Positions 44,403-57,519 of a DNA stretch of 64,000 bases are shown in pieces (the first letter of the stretch is position 1; every line of letters starts with the position of its first letter). The notes beneath the pieces were generated by a model. That model was not told the DNA's origin and did not search any database. It saw only the letters and a list, made by a program, of their open reading frames with translations. The position numbers and the translations under genes were made by a program. This DNA is from Lampris incognitus (lineage: Eukaryota > Chordata > Actinopteri > Lampriformes > Lampridae): contig NC_079215.1 in the NCBI RefSeq assembly GCF_029633865.1, positions 48,693,843-48,757,842 of the forward strand, written 5' to 3'.

Positions 44403-44689
44403 GGGAAAACTCACCTTGGTAGCCAACAGGCTACCTCGACTCGAAAGCTATTCGATAGCCGTAATGTTTTGGTCGCCATCTTTGGATCGGTCGCCATTTT
44501 TGGTATGAACCGCAAAGGAAGATGGGATAGACTGCATGCGGCCCTCATGACCGACATCACAAGGCAACACATAAGTGCAGCGGTAATGGCGGTAGCCCTC
44601 AGTAGAAGAAACTAACCGAAACTGACAATACTTTTATCTTTGGAAGAAGCTATCCAGCCATTGCGAACGACATTAGCTCCACCAGATGC

Positions 44690-44915
44690 TAATAGCTAGC
44701 CAGCCACGGTTAGCTATATTAGCCTTGCTAGTTGCAAGGGAGACTAAAAGACCATGGTCAGCCACATTAGCGCCCCTGATAGCCAATGGTGCCGAGAGGC
44801 TGTGGTTAGTTACATTAGCATCTCCAAGAGGTAAAAGCCGCAGCCGCAGTCAACCACATTAGCACCTCCAATAGCTAGTGGTGACGACAGACCACAGTTA
44901 GCCAAATTAACATCA
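44690..44915. repeat. Degenerate 46-48-bp tandem repeat
   Basis: The phrase CACATTAGC or a close variant recurs at about 44717, 44765, 44813, 44857 and 44905, with neighbouring GATAGCCAATGG / AATAGCTAGTGG similarity. A further outlier lies at about 45063. It is within the interior of the DIRS element. Confidence 0.75.
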
Positions 44916-44978
44916 TGAGAAAGAGGAGTGGAGGCCGGGGAAGAGCAGGCAATATGGGCCGCCTGCCCTTCACTCGCC

Positions 44979-46648
44979 TCACCTGGGGAGGAAGGGGAGC
45001 CAGCCCCCCCCCCCCAGCCCAGGAGGGGTGCTAGCATTAGGGACAGTAAGGGTAGGGTTAGCCACGTTAGCATCGATAGCTAATGGTTCCAACCGGCCAG
45101 AATAAAGCACCTTACCTTCTGGAAAATGAGGTTGGAGGGGCTGGGGAAGAATGGGTGATGAGCACCCTCTACCCCGCAATAGCCTCAACTGGGGAAGGAT
45201 GGTGGGCAACCCCTCAAGTCCAGGTGGGGTTGCATTAGTGCCTGAAACTACCTGAGTGACAGTGTGATTGGTGCAGTGAACAGCTTTTTTAAGGAGGTTG
45301 TAAAGCATTGGGATGACTCCCTTTATTGAAACTATAAAAAAAATGTCTGCCTTTGGCCAAAAACAGACAAGCAAATGGGGTTGGCGCCCCCACCATGAGG
45401 CAGGGCATGATGGGAAGGGGAGGCTTGGGAGGGTGCAGGTAGACTTGCGTTGGCAGTGGAAGAGTCCCGAGGCCTTCCTTGGCAAAGTAGTGACGGCAGG
45501 GCCTCGGTGGAGGGTGAAACTGCTGCTGCTGTGGGAGTGGGGGGGGGGGGACACGAAGATGGGTGCCCAGCTGCTCTGGGGCTGTTTCCAACCTACTGAT
45601 GAAGGCCTGGATGTGCGGACCAAAAAAGGAGTCACAAGAGGGGCATGTTGAGAAGGAGGCACCACTCGCACTCATTCAGGGGTGACAGGCCAGAAATGCC
45701 TGCACCCCACTTGCGTAGCACACATGACACAGCCACCATTGATGGAGAAGGCATGGGACATCCAGAGAGTGGCGGCGGCAGTCATCAGTGCCTCGGTGAT
45801 CTCCGTAATAGACAGCTTGAACCACTCGTGGGTTAACTTGTCAAGTGACCCAGCCAGAAAGGCTAAGTTGCTAGCCAGTGCAACCACTTGGGAGGCACTG
45901 GTATAGCTGTGGTCATGAAAGGTGGCCGTCAACCAGTCACACTTGTTGGGCAGTGACGGCCAACCAATTGGCCAGAGAGCAGCTGAAGGAAGGAGACAGA
46001 CCCTGACAGAATCCTCGATAAGAGGCACTCCCTTCTCCTACTCCTAGCCCTCCATGAAGCATTAGGGACCATAAGCCACAGCTGGGGTCTTGGTACCAAT
46101 GCCACTTGGTACCAATGCCATTCACGCTGCATGTAGTGGAGGATTGGCACCATCTTAGGACATAGCACATGAGGGCAAGGCCTAGAGCGTGGCAGGGCAC
46201 AAAGGCCAACCGTGAAGTCATCCCGGGGAGCAGCGGAGGGAGGAGATGGAGGAGGGATACCTACCCTCTTGGCTGCCGAAGAAAACAGGCTGGGCAGGTT
46301 GTTGAGAGGGTACCGGTGAACCATTGGCAGCTCCAAGTTGAGGAGGAGAGAGGCTGGGTCCTCTTCCTTGAAGACACGATGGTCGTCCTCCTCGTCATAC
46401 TCGGCCCAGGGTTTAGAGCAGCCCACCACCCCATCGCTCACCATTGCCTGGCCGGCACAGGAGAGGCGAAAGGAGTCGGTGTAGTTCTGCCTGTTCTCAC
46501 ACTCCACCCAGGGAAGAGTGAGGCAGGCAGGGGAGGTCTCAGCTTCCACCTGGTGATGCCAACCAAGGCAAAAGAAGCAGGCCTGGTGGCTGTCCAGAGA
46601 AGACATTCCAGCAGAGCAGGAGGAGCAGGTCTTGGTAGGCGAAGACAT
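44979..46648 (-). pseudogene. DIRS gag-like region
   Basis: Begins with a cysteine-rich segment (TKTCSSCSAGMSSLDSHQAC then FFCLGWHH) that may be a zinc-binding motif. It continues through an acidic segment and PPPSPPSAAPRDDF, with later pieces at 46028-45672 (SYTSASQVVALASNLAFLAG, MTAAATLWMSHAF) and 45671-44979. Frames shift near 45930-46030 and 45670. DIRS elements carry a gag-like protein in this position; sequence conservation is weak, so the name rests largely on location. Confidence 0.6.
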
Positions 46649-46699
46649 GACTCCAACACCGGAGGTTGACAGAAAAAATAAAATTGCCCATCCATGCTC

Positions 46700-46892
46700 A
46701 AGGTGGCTAAGTGAAAAAGGGAGACAAGCTGCAGAGACGCTGGAGTTTTATAGGTGGTCAGGCACTGTGTGGCTCCTACCACTTGATTGGGTGGGATGAA
46801 AAGCTCTGTCTCGGGTGCTGAAGTTGAGCCTCAAACGGGTAAATCAATAGCGAAGCCCATTAGAGGGTGGAACACATACGACATAGAAATAT
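46700..46892 (-). repeat. DIRS inverted terminal repeat, right
   Basis: Reverse complement of 41640-41832 (shared CCCATTAGAGGGTGGAACAC-type end, AAGCTCTGTCTCGGGTGC, GTGTGGCTCCTACCACTTGA). Confidence 0.88.
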
Positions 46893-46893
46893 A

Positions 46894-48363
46894 GTGACCA
46901 GGTGCCAGATAAAGATCATAAGCAGGTATCCAAGAGGAAGCTATGATAACAGCAGACATAGCGCCGAAAAGACACAAATATAGTAAGGTGAAACTCCAAG
47001 CAGACAAAGCTCTTTCCAAAATGAGAGTGAATCTGGGGTTGGCGTTCACCCACTGTTGAGCACTAAAGGAGAAGATGGGAATGAAGAGCGACACAAAGTT
47101 GGCCTGTACACTGGGATGTGTTCTGGCAACTGCAGTCGGGGGGCACGCGCTTATGGCGTTGTTGAGCCGGGGAGGAGGGGCCAACTTTGAATGTTGTGTT
47201 TACAAACCTTAACTGACAAATCCTACTTGTTCTACCTTTTACCTTCATTTTAGGCTGAACCAGCCAGTGGGGCCAACTCTATAATTGTGAATGTCTGTCC
47301 GTGATTGTGGGTGGCTGAGTGAATAAGTTACATGATTGGGCTGCTGGATCAGGTGACCAACTATGTCACTAAAGTTACACGATTGGTCAGCCGACCAATG
47401 ACGTTACTGGTAAACATGGATGGGGGGGGTTTCATATTCAAAATGAATCGGACGCATGCTAATGAACGCAATATATTGTTGCTCGTGGATACTACAGAAA
47501 CGCTTTTAGCAGAATACTTGGCTGCTCTATCCATATCTCGTTCCGCACTGTAACAACCCAGCATAGAACAGAATAGGAGAGAAAACAGCTCTCCATGCGT
47601 GACAAGAGGCATGAGGGGGAGTGCAGGTAAAGTGCCACAAATAACAATCATTCTGACAAAACACTCACAAGAGACATCCGCAGATAGATACAGATGGAAG
47701 AGAAGGGGGAGTTAACAGATATTGGGAATAGTTATAATTACAATTAAATTCTCTTTCAAATCAAACATTCCAAGATATGGCAGGAAATTATTGTTCTTGC
47801 AACTGCATTTATAGCGTGTTTTTTACTCAAACGTAGCTCAACTATGTCATGCGATATGCTACTTCAGTACACTTTAACAACAAATATTACTGTGACCGCT
47901 ACAGAAAATTGCAGATAAACCCTTTAATATCCAGGATTTCACATTATAGACACTACCACTGACCATATCGCTCTACCAAATTGGCCACAATTTCGAACAT
48001 AGACCATACATGGTCCAGCCATATACTAGGTAGTGACCTCGTCTTGTTTTCATACATCCTCGTGGATTTGGAAAAATTGTGTTGTCTTTAAAGTGTAATT
48101 CAGCCCTAAATCACTTTGAGCAGTAGACATGGTGTTTACATGCCTTCTACCAGATGAAACATACCAGTACCGCACACGACTGCAACAGTGGGCAAGCTAA
48201 CTTCAGCAAACCACTTTCAATAAAAAGAAAAACGTAGTTGTGCTACCCTCTTTTGGCTCAAATTTTCACTCCTGCTGCACTGTCCCACCCCAACTGATGA
48301 CGCAATGAGAGATTTTGAGGTAGTCTGATGTCAGTGGGAAATATCATCAGAGTCAGAGGTGTA
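46894..48363. other. Unassigned DNA, about 1.5 kb
   Basis: No recognised repeat or gene. Sequence becomes AT-rich after 47700. It ends at the TA target of the next element. Confidence 0.45.
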
Positions 48364-49993
<1,630 letters not shown>

Positions 49994-49995
49994 TA

Positions 49996-50370
49996 TTTCC
50001 ATGAACCTGGTTATACAGACCCCCCTGCTCCCACCTTACTCTCCATCCCATAAACCTTTTATTTTCAAAAGTACGTATTAGAGACAAGCTGAAACCAGGT
50101 ATAAAACTACCTTTTACTGGGGCAACAGCATGTGTAATTCTGCTGTGATCCTGATCTCTTTTGCTCACAGATGTGATTAGCAGTAAGTCAAAATAGACAA
50201 AACAACCAAATTTGAAAAGAGTGATATCTGATACACAGCACATTGCAGATGTGCATTTTTGAACCGCCTCAGGAGATACTGTTTGCTGTGCTACATAGTT
50301 TTCTGAGGATGATTAGTGTGAGCCATGACCTGGGAGGATGGGTCTTAAAGAACGCAGTAAAACACCTCTG
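49996..50370. other. Unassigned DNA
   Basis: No recognised feature between the Tc1 element and the Penelope-like sequence. Confidence 0.4.
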
Positions 50371-50871
50371 TATTCCAGAAAGTTGAATCAGTTCATCTGG
50401 ACACAACGTTTAGGAGGAGAAACGTTTCATCACTCATCTAAGTGACATTGTCAATCTCAGCTGACTGCAGGTATCCCCACCCTTATAAACAGCAGCTGCA
50501 TCACAACCGAAACCAGTGATCGGTTTCATATGCAAATTGCTGTGACCATTAATTAAAGTTAAAATAGCAATGTGTACTATTCACAGAGGATTGGGGAATA
50601 GTTGCAATCAGAGCATTGTAAGATGGTGATAGATGTACTCTTAGCCCCCCCCCCCCCCGTTTGGTTCAGGGATGGCCGTTCCCTCTTCATATAGATGGCT
50701 TCTTTGGCTCCCCGTTCAAACCAGCGTTCCTCCCTATCAAGGATGTGCACATCCTCATCCTTCTACACCCTACTACAGAGTCATGGTCTGATGAAGTAGC
50801 TCTTCTGAATTGTGCCATCCTATTCACCGGTGTCTGTTTCATTTCCCCAATGTACAATTCATGGCACTTAA
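50371..50871 (-). mobile_element. Penelope-like element, 3' part: GIY-YIG endonuclease and pLTR
   Basis: On the minus strand 50871-50700 encodes CHELYIGEMKQTPVNRMAQF with RRATSS, the GIY-YIG nuclease start of a Penelope-like element. Then, after a frameshift, come DREERWFERG and KEAIYMKRERP in pieces. A terminal-repeat (pLTR) segment follows to about 50375, with the block AGATGAACTGATTCAAC (minus strand). The 5' part of the same element is at 58639-59475. The break falls exactly between the RT C-terminus and the GIY-YIG domain. Confidence 0.85.
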
Positions 50872-51095
50872 CAGTGTGAACCCCAATAAGTGGACCATGG
50901 GCTAGGTCCGGCCTGCAAGAGTCAAATGTCTGGCCTGTGCCGACCCATTGGCACTAACACACCTATCATAACATGTGAAATAAAGTGTGAAATTAAGTGC
51001 GTGTGTGACCGGTGTACTTTTTCAGTTGCGTTGTGTAGGAAAGACAGGACAACTTCTCTCGTGCATGGGATCTGTATTCTGTCGCCGTCGCCTGT

Positions 51096-51410
51096 CGCAT
51101 ATAAACAAAACAGGACAGGTTTCAGGAAACTTCAGATCAGCTCCTACTGTAGCCTCTTTCTACATGTCCAGAGCGGGAAAGAGCGCGCAGCTAGCAACAC
51201 AATTTTATACAAAAAGAAATAAAACATACCTGTCGCATATAAACAAAACAGGACAGGTTTCAGGAATCTTCAGATCAGCTCCTACTGTAGCCTACGCAAG
51301 AATTGGGACCCACATTAGACATAAGACACATTAGGAATGGATAAAATAAATTACAGGGGCAGACAAAAATGAACACATACCTCTTTCTACATGTCCAGAG
51401 CGGGAAAGAG
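51096..51410. repeat. Diverged ~90-bp duplication inside the hAT 5' region
   Basis: The phrase ATAAACAAAACAGGACAGGT plus TTCAGGAA and CTTCAGATCAGCTCCTACTG occurs at ~51099 and ~51240. CTTTCTACATGTCCAGAGCG follows directly in the first copy (51155), but in the second only after an extra ~85 bp (51382). The second copy therefore has an insertion, or the first a deletion. Confidence 0.85.
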
Positions 51411-51533
51411 GCAGAGGTCAGGGGGAACATACGTTTTGGGGCTACTAACAGGAAATGAGGTCACAACAGGGAGGGGCTACTATAAGCGTTTCCTGATGAT
51501 ATAATAAAATAAAATAATAATGTTAGCAATGAA

Positions 51534-51535
<2 letters not shown>

Positions 51536-51572
<37 letters not shown>
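51536..51572. repeat. AAT microsatellite
   Basis: Uninterrupted (AAT)n of about 12 units. Confidence 0.95.
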
Positions 51573-51804
51573 CATGTGGTGATACTTTGAGTAATTATAC
51601 AACATATTTTGGTTATGACATTTTTAACCATGCTACATGTGCTGCTCTACTTTATTTTGGCTTCACACCACACCATACACTTGACCGATGCCAGGGAGCG
51701 CCCGTAGATGTAAGACATTCTCCACACTCTCTATGGTCCTTGACTAGACAGGGCCACACACCAGCTAAACCACATATAATCAATAACTGTCCTAAACTGA
51801 GAAC

Positions 51805-53660
51805 ATGGCTGGTGTGAAAAAGCACAAAGTCGACCAAGAAAACCGTCAGTTCAAATCTGATGGGACTGATCAGTTTTTTTTTATTTCACTGGACCATGGC
51901 TATGCCAAACCGACATGCTTGATATACATGCAGACCGTAGTTGTCTGCAAAGCAGATAATCTCAAGCGGCACTTCAAACACTATGCATGCTGCCAGTTTT
52001 AATGCCAACTACCTCACAAGATCAGCTCACCACAAACAAAAAATAGCAAATAAGATGACATCATACAAGCACTCTGTTTCTACTATCTGTAAATCAACAT
52101 CCGCACAAGAGAGTGCAACAGCTGCATCATTGCATCTTTCATGGGACCTTTCGCTGATGCTGAGTTGAGTAAAACATGTGCGATTGATATGGTTGGTGAA
52201 ATTTAAGTCATGATGAACAACATAAAACAAGAAAATGGTTTTGGAGGTATTAAAGCAGGTGCCATTTGTCAACTAACATGGCAACAAGAAGAGTAGAACT
52301 TTTAGCGAAGGAGTGTCTTTCCAATCTACTCACCCATTTGAAGAAAGCAGAAGACATATCACTAGCCCTAGACCCGTCCTAGACCCGATGGAACTGATAT
52401 GGAACAGCTATCTGTGTTCGGAAGATTTTTTTGGTGGGAAGACCTTTTGGGATGAGATACTTTGTTTGCTTCCTCTGCCTGGGCGCACAACTGGGGAACC
52501 CATCTTTAATGAATCAACATAGTTCTTTGAGAAGAATGGCTTGGATGTGAGCAAAATTGTGTCTGTTGTCAATGATGGGGCTCTGTCAATGGTGGGGCAA
52601 CACAAGGGCTTGGTAAGCAGGCTTGCCACTGTTAACCCAGCCCTCTTAGCATTTCATTGCATTATTCCCAAATCAGTGTTGTAGATTAAACTGTGTGGGC
52701 AAATGAAAGAGGCGATGGATACTGTAACGAGACTGGTAAATATCATTCACGAGAGTCCTAGTCTGCAACATCGCCTTTACAGAGAATTGCTGGATAATGA
52801 TCTTTTGCTGCATAATGATGTTCGCTGGCTGAGCAAAGGCCATGTGTTGGAGAGGGTGTGCGACCTCCACAATGATCTTGTGTCATTTTTATCCAGACTG
52901 TGGAGCTACAAAGCCCAAGAATATCAGGGGATTTTAAGTGACAATAGGGTGATGGCATATGTTATTTTTTTGTGTGACATCATGTCTCATCTAAATCACC
53001 TTAATCTACAGTTACAAGGCAAGAACCACACTGTTGCAGACATGTACAAGGCGGTTGAAGCTTTCCAGTCAAAGGTGAACCTTTTGGGGAGAGACATTCA
53101 CGGGAGAAAGTTGCACTTTCCACATCTGCGGGAGCATTGCGAGAAGAACGAAATGGGGCAGGATCCAGCAAAGAAGGATTTCATGACGAGCCTGGCAGAA
53201 AACTTCAAAGAACAATTTGGAAGCTCCCCTAAAGTCTCAGGTGACATCCTCCTCTTCCTGAGACAGTCGCTCTTCTTTTTGGCTGATGGCAAGTGGACTA
53301 CAGAGGCCAAAAGGCTGATGATACCTGCCATAGATGAGGCAACTCTTCAGATGGAGGTCTTGGAGTTGGGAACATCTGATGTGCTCAAAGCACAACACAA
53401 GGACATTGGGGTGAGTGGCTTTTGGTTCAACGTGGTTCCTCAAGCTCGATTCAAAAACATGAGAGCTATTGCAATGCTCCTACTCACAATTTTCCCCTCT
53501 ACGTGAGTCATCGTTTTCTTCAATGAACCCGACCAAGAACCAGGTAAGAAACAGACTCTCCAATGCACATCTGGTCCAGTGCCTCAGGCTTGCCACAACA
53601 GAATACAGGCCCGACATCAGGAGGATTGCCTCATCCCGTCACTCTCACTTCTCTCACTGA
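51805..53660 (+). pseudogene. hAT transposase relic (ZBED/EPM2AIP1/GTF2IRD2-like)
   Basis: The N-terminus has a decayed BED-type finger: KPTCLIYMQTVVVCKADNLK then RHFKHY, with the second Cys changed to Tyr. Stops follow in 51990-52690, with fragments such as KNGLDVSKIVSVVNDGALSM. A 267-codon open piece at 52703-53506 carries HNDVRWLSKGHVLERVCDL and NHTVADMYKAVEAFQSKVNL, the mid-catalytic region of this hAT branch. After a frameshift near 53490 the dimerisation segment (CESSFSSMNPTK-like, LSNAHLVQCLRLATTEYRPD) ends at ~53660. This branch has been domesticated repeatedly in vertebrates, but the stops make this copy non-functional. Confidence 0.87.
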
Positions 53661-53741
53661 TTGGTGAATGAACATCCATTTATTTTGGTCTATTTTTTTT
53701 CTTGTGTGATCCTCAACACAGGCTTTAAGAATCCCACACTT

Positions 53742-53830
53742 AAATCATTACTACTACTACTACTACTACTAGTACTAATACTACTACTACTACTAATAAT
53801 AATAATGATGATAATAAAACTAGTAATGAT
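53742..53830. repeat. TAC/TAA trinucleotide tract
   Basis: (TAC)n then (TAA)n with ATG and CTA variants. Confidence 0.92.
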
Positions 53831-53862
53831 AATAATAACAATCGTAATAGCAGCAACAATTA

Positions 53863-54138
53863 GGGTGGCAAGGTGGCACAGTGATTAGCCTCACAAAAAG
53901 AATGTCCTGGGTTCGAACCCCAGGGTTGTCCAACCTTAGGGGTCATCCCAGGCTGTCCTCTGTGTGGAGTTTGCATGTTCTCGCCATATCTGTGGTGGGT
54001 TTTCTCCGGGTGCTGTGGTTTCCCCCCCCATCAAAAAGACATGCATGTTAGGGTTAATACTCCTGTCTGTGCCTTTGACCAAGGCACGGCAAGACAACCT
54101 GGAGTAGGTCCCCGGGTGCTGCATGGCGGTTGCCCTGT
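53863..54138 (+). mobile_element. SINE-2 copy, 5' portion
   Basis: tRNA-like head (GGTGGCACAGTGATTAGCC and GGGTTCGAACCCCAGGG, a clear B box and T-arm), then GTGTGGAGTTTGCATGTTCT, TTTCTCCGGGTGCTGTGG, AAAGACATGCATGTTAGG and TGCATGGCGGTTGCCC. It stops in mid-SINE at 54138; the rest resumes at 58013 (TGTGCTCCTAGCTACACAGC, then GGGTTAAATGCAGAGCAGAA). Confidence 0.88.
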
Positions 54139-54450
54139 TAGTCTAGTCAGTTAAGGCAAAATGGCTGCAAAAAGTCATTCACATTTGAGCCTATGTTTTT
54201 CTGTTAATTTAGAGTCCAATAAAGAAAAAAATGCAAGGAGCCCAAAATTTTAGGTGGGGGAAGTCTCTGAAATGGCCACGCCCACTTTTTAGGCCTGGAA
54301 ATCAGTATCTCGGCTCCTGAATGTCGCAGAGAGCTGATCATGGGCTCAAAAGAAGCAGAAGCACCACATTTATATAAGCATTATGAACAAACATATACCC
54401 CAAAACCTTTACTTTTTCAGATATTTTAAGAAAACTAATTTTTACTGGTC
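54139..54450 (+). repeat. Left terminal inverted repeat
   Basis: Inverted match of 57691-58012, including AGTCATTCACATTTGAGCC, TGGCCACGCCCACTTTTTAG and AACATATACCCCAAAACC. The right copy has an extra ~8 bp near its tip (GTCAAGG region). Confidence 0.95.
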
Positions 54451-55289
54451 ACGTTTCACGTATCAGCTCCTGAAGGTTGTAAAAAGCTATATTTGACATG
54501 AATCTCATTCGCTGCCTATGTTATAAAGCATGAAGCACAATACACACACGAATCATGAGTTTAGAAAATATCTTAGTTGTCTGTGGTTCTTCTTATCACT
54601 TGGGATGTAATGCCGCCTCTGACCACAATTACAAATTGGCGCTGTTTGTTTATCAAGTGGTTGATTCTACAGGAAAGGAAGCAGAAGTGCACATGTTTCA
54701 GTAAAGCTAGTTTACTGTAAACATTTGCCAAAATATGACATGCATGCCTCATCTGGCCTTCATATCAGTGAGTTAATTTGTTCCTGACCTCGTGGATGGA
54801 TGGTAAGGAACAGTGTTGTTTTATTTTTGTATGTTTACCTTGTAAAACATTATTTTCACCTTAGCTCATATGTGTAGGCCTAACTAGCCTTGCAAGCATG
54901 ACTTGCTCGATACACTCGACAGCACAGTTGCACAGTTGTAGTATTTGGCTAAGGCATTACCTACTTTTGGACAGTTGGTGTTTGTGTGTCTGCTTGCTCT
55001 ACACATGTTGGTTAATTTTGGGCATTTTTAGTTGGCTGGTATGAAAGGGTGAAAGTATTTGTAGTAACAACACTTTTATTATGCTATATTTGGACACACT
55101 TTTATTGGACTATATTTTGTATCTATGCAGAAGAATAAATAACATTGTTTATTGCATGCTATTTTTGTGGGAGGGTGGATGTATTGTGCCATACCAGTGA
55201 AACATCACTCTGTTACAAACTTGTGTACAGAAAAATCAAGTTTAAATTAGTTCTGATTTTCCATGATCAGATGATCCCCCATCCTAACT

Positions 55290-57289
55290 ATGGAACTAGG
55301 GAACAAGACCCTGTGCATTGTCTGCAAGGTTAGTTTTCACGTGTGTGCTTCAGTAGTATAATGTTTATGACATCAATGAGTCCAACAGTGTTAGTTTTCA
55401 TGCGTATTCCTTCAGTAATGTAATGTTTATGACAGCAATGAGTCCAACATTTCATTTCTAAATTCATGACAGGAATCTGGTGGAAGGGACATAACTGCTG
55501 TCACAGCTCCTAAGCTGCTTCACCAAGTAAAACTGTTTTTTTGGAATCCGGACTGATCACCAATGATGCGGATATCAATCTTTCACAGAGACTGTCAGCT
55601 GTCAATGCAGAAACTTTACAGGATGGATATAAAATCCACAAGAGTTGCTATGATCGCTATAATAACAGCCATTTCAATTGTGCGAAGGATCGTAAACGGA
55701 AAAGAGAACTGGATCTTGCAGATCACCAGACTATTGGGGCAAACACACGAGCAAAGGCTGGGCCTAGTCTTGCGTTTGGAGCCGAACTTTGCTTCTATTG
55801 TGAAGAGCCAGCCATTGAGAACCCTCGGAAGAAGGACAAATCAGAACCATTGTTAGCTGCTGCGGGAAAAGAAAAGTCAGCAAAACATGTGAAGGATTTC
55901 ACAGACAATCTAGAGATGATGGCCAAAGTCCTGAATGATGGCAAAATACTCAGATTACTTGAAACTGATGTTAGATCACGGGAGTTATTCTATCACAGGA
56001 AGTGCCACTCAAGATACCGTAACAGGTGAGCCAGCACAACATACCCTTTTAAGTTCAATTCTTAAGTTGAGCTATAGTCGGGCCATATACATATATTTTA
56101 ATAATTTGATTATTTCTTCTTACTAGATACAGTTCAGCGAGCTGCAGGATAAAGCAAGAAAGAACTTCATCACAGAACTCCCCAGACATGATCCAGTATG
56201 CTGAATATATCGCCATGGAGGAAGTAGGGAACTTCATTGATGACAGCTCAGAAAATGTTTTTGATCTTCACAAACTCGAGAATATTTATCTGCAGAAAGT
56301 TGAAGATTTGGGCTTCGACCGGCCCAAATCTCACTCTACACGATTTGCTGAGAAACTCTCGAACAGCTGTCTGGACATAAATGTAGTGCAGAAAGAGACA
56401 GGGGCACATTACAGGGTTATTAAGAAGGGTAGTTTGGACAATGTAATCAGTGACAGTGACTTTTTAGATTCACTTTGCAAAGTCACAAAACCTGTTCGGG
56501 CTGAAGTAATAAAGAATCGAAGAGACAGTGAAAGCACCCGACTTTCAGACTTGTCTACAGAAGGACTACGGATGAAGAGCAATTTCAAACTGAAGATGCT
56601 GATGTCACTGCTTTGTGATGGAACCGCACGATATGAAGATCTTCCGATGCATCTCGAACAACTGTGCCAGACCGTAAGTTTCAACACCAGGATCAGACCA
56701 AATACAAAGAAAGATTCACAGCAGTCAAGCTCTGTCATCCAAAAGAGGCACAGGTCAGTGGAAGAGCCTGTGAATCGATATCTGACCCTGAAGCTCTATG
56801 CAATGACGAGAAGCAAGAATGTGTTACAGACAACATTTGAACTAGGTCTGACACATTCCTACTGTTCCACCCTTATCTGCATTGACAAAATCTCCCTGTC
56901 AATGAGAGAGCTCTTCCTAAGATCACAGGGAAAGGTGCTACCCCACGCCTTGAGACAAGGGTTATTTACCACATTTACAGATGACAACATAAATGAGCAG
57001 AGTTCATCGCCTACAGCATCTGTTGAGAGCTACATTCCAGGCAGGATGGCTGTGGGGAAACAGCCTGCTACAACTCCCTTGTCCCCCTGTCATTGAATGG
57101 GGTTGGACTACCGAAGGAGAGGAACTCTTCGTCAAGTGGAGCACAGTTTCCACAAGAGATACATTGTCTCAAGTAACAGGGGTGTGTAGTTGCAGATCTA
57201 ATAAGTGTACCTCATGTTCTTGTGCTGGCAGAGGGATGAAATGTCTCATTTATTGCAAGTGCCTCAGCAAGTGTTTGAATCCAGTCTGA
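55290..57289 (+). pseudogene. Putative transposase gene of the long-TIR element, internally deleted
   Basis: Inferred exon 1 55290-55328 (MELGNKTLCIVCK), intron with GT/AG, exon 2 55473-56025, GT-AG intron 56026-56126 that restores frame (phase 2), exon 3 from 56127. Two zinc-binding modules are visible: CIVCK with HKSCYDRY, and CFYCEEP with FYHRKCHSRY. Then comes a conserved mid-region (DSDFLDSLCKVTKPVRAEVI, ...LSMRELFLRSQGKVLPHALR, FTTFTDDNIN). At about 56990 the sequence jumps, out of frame, to a C-terminal part with RVHRLQHLLRATFQAGW and a cysteine-rich end: CSCRSNKCTSCSCAGRGMKC with CLIYCKCLSKC. The central, probably catalytic, domain is therefore missing. A 1-nt slip also occurs in the T7 run near 55536. 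Function as a transposase is inferred from position only. Confidence 0.78.
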
Positions 57290-57307
57290 TGGGATGTGTG
57301 AGGTTAA

Positions 57308-57313
57308 AATAAA
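57308..57313 (+). terminator. Poly(A) signal of the long-TIR element gene
   Basis: AATAAA lies 19 bp after the TGA that ends the cysteine-rich domain, followed by a T-rich stretch. Confidence 0.6.
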
Positions 57314-57519
57314 GATTTTTTTGGACCTCACATGGTTTGCTTTGTTTCTTTGGTGGTTACTGGGTTCCTCCTCTTATAACAAAGAGTCAACTTGAATACT
57401 AGCACTCCATGAGTAGATGTAACACTTTTACTCAAACAAACTGTATAGCCTTCTTGCACAGATTTGGCTAAAGTTGATTGCATGCTGCTGATCAATTCAA
57501 TGGAAAAAAGAACATGTTC

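Larger units (their letters stand above)
41630..46893 (-). mobile_element. DIRS-type tyrosine-recombinase retrotransposon, decayed
   Basis: Inverted terminal repeats at ~41640-41832 and ~46700-46892 enclose minus-strand remnants in DIRS order: gag-like (46648 to ~45672), RT (44167-43424), RNase H (43351-42932) and tyrosine recombinase (~42800-42190). A third short copy of the end sequence (TCTAATGGGCTTTGCTATAG) at ~41950 fits the internal complementary region of DIRS elements. The left repeat is also bracketed by a ~30-bp inverted pair (41629-41661 / 41877-41911). Every gene is broken, and a SINE sits inside at 44221. No target duplication is expected for this class. Confidence 0.87.
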
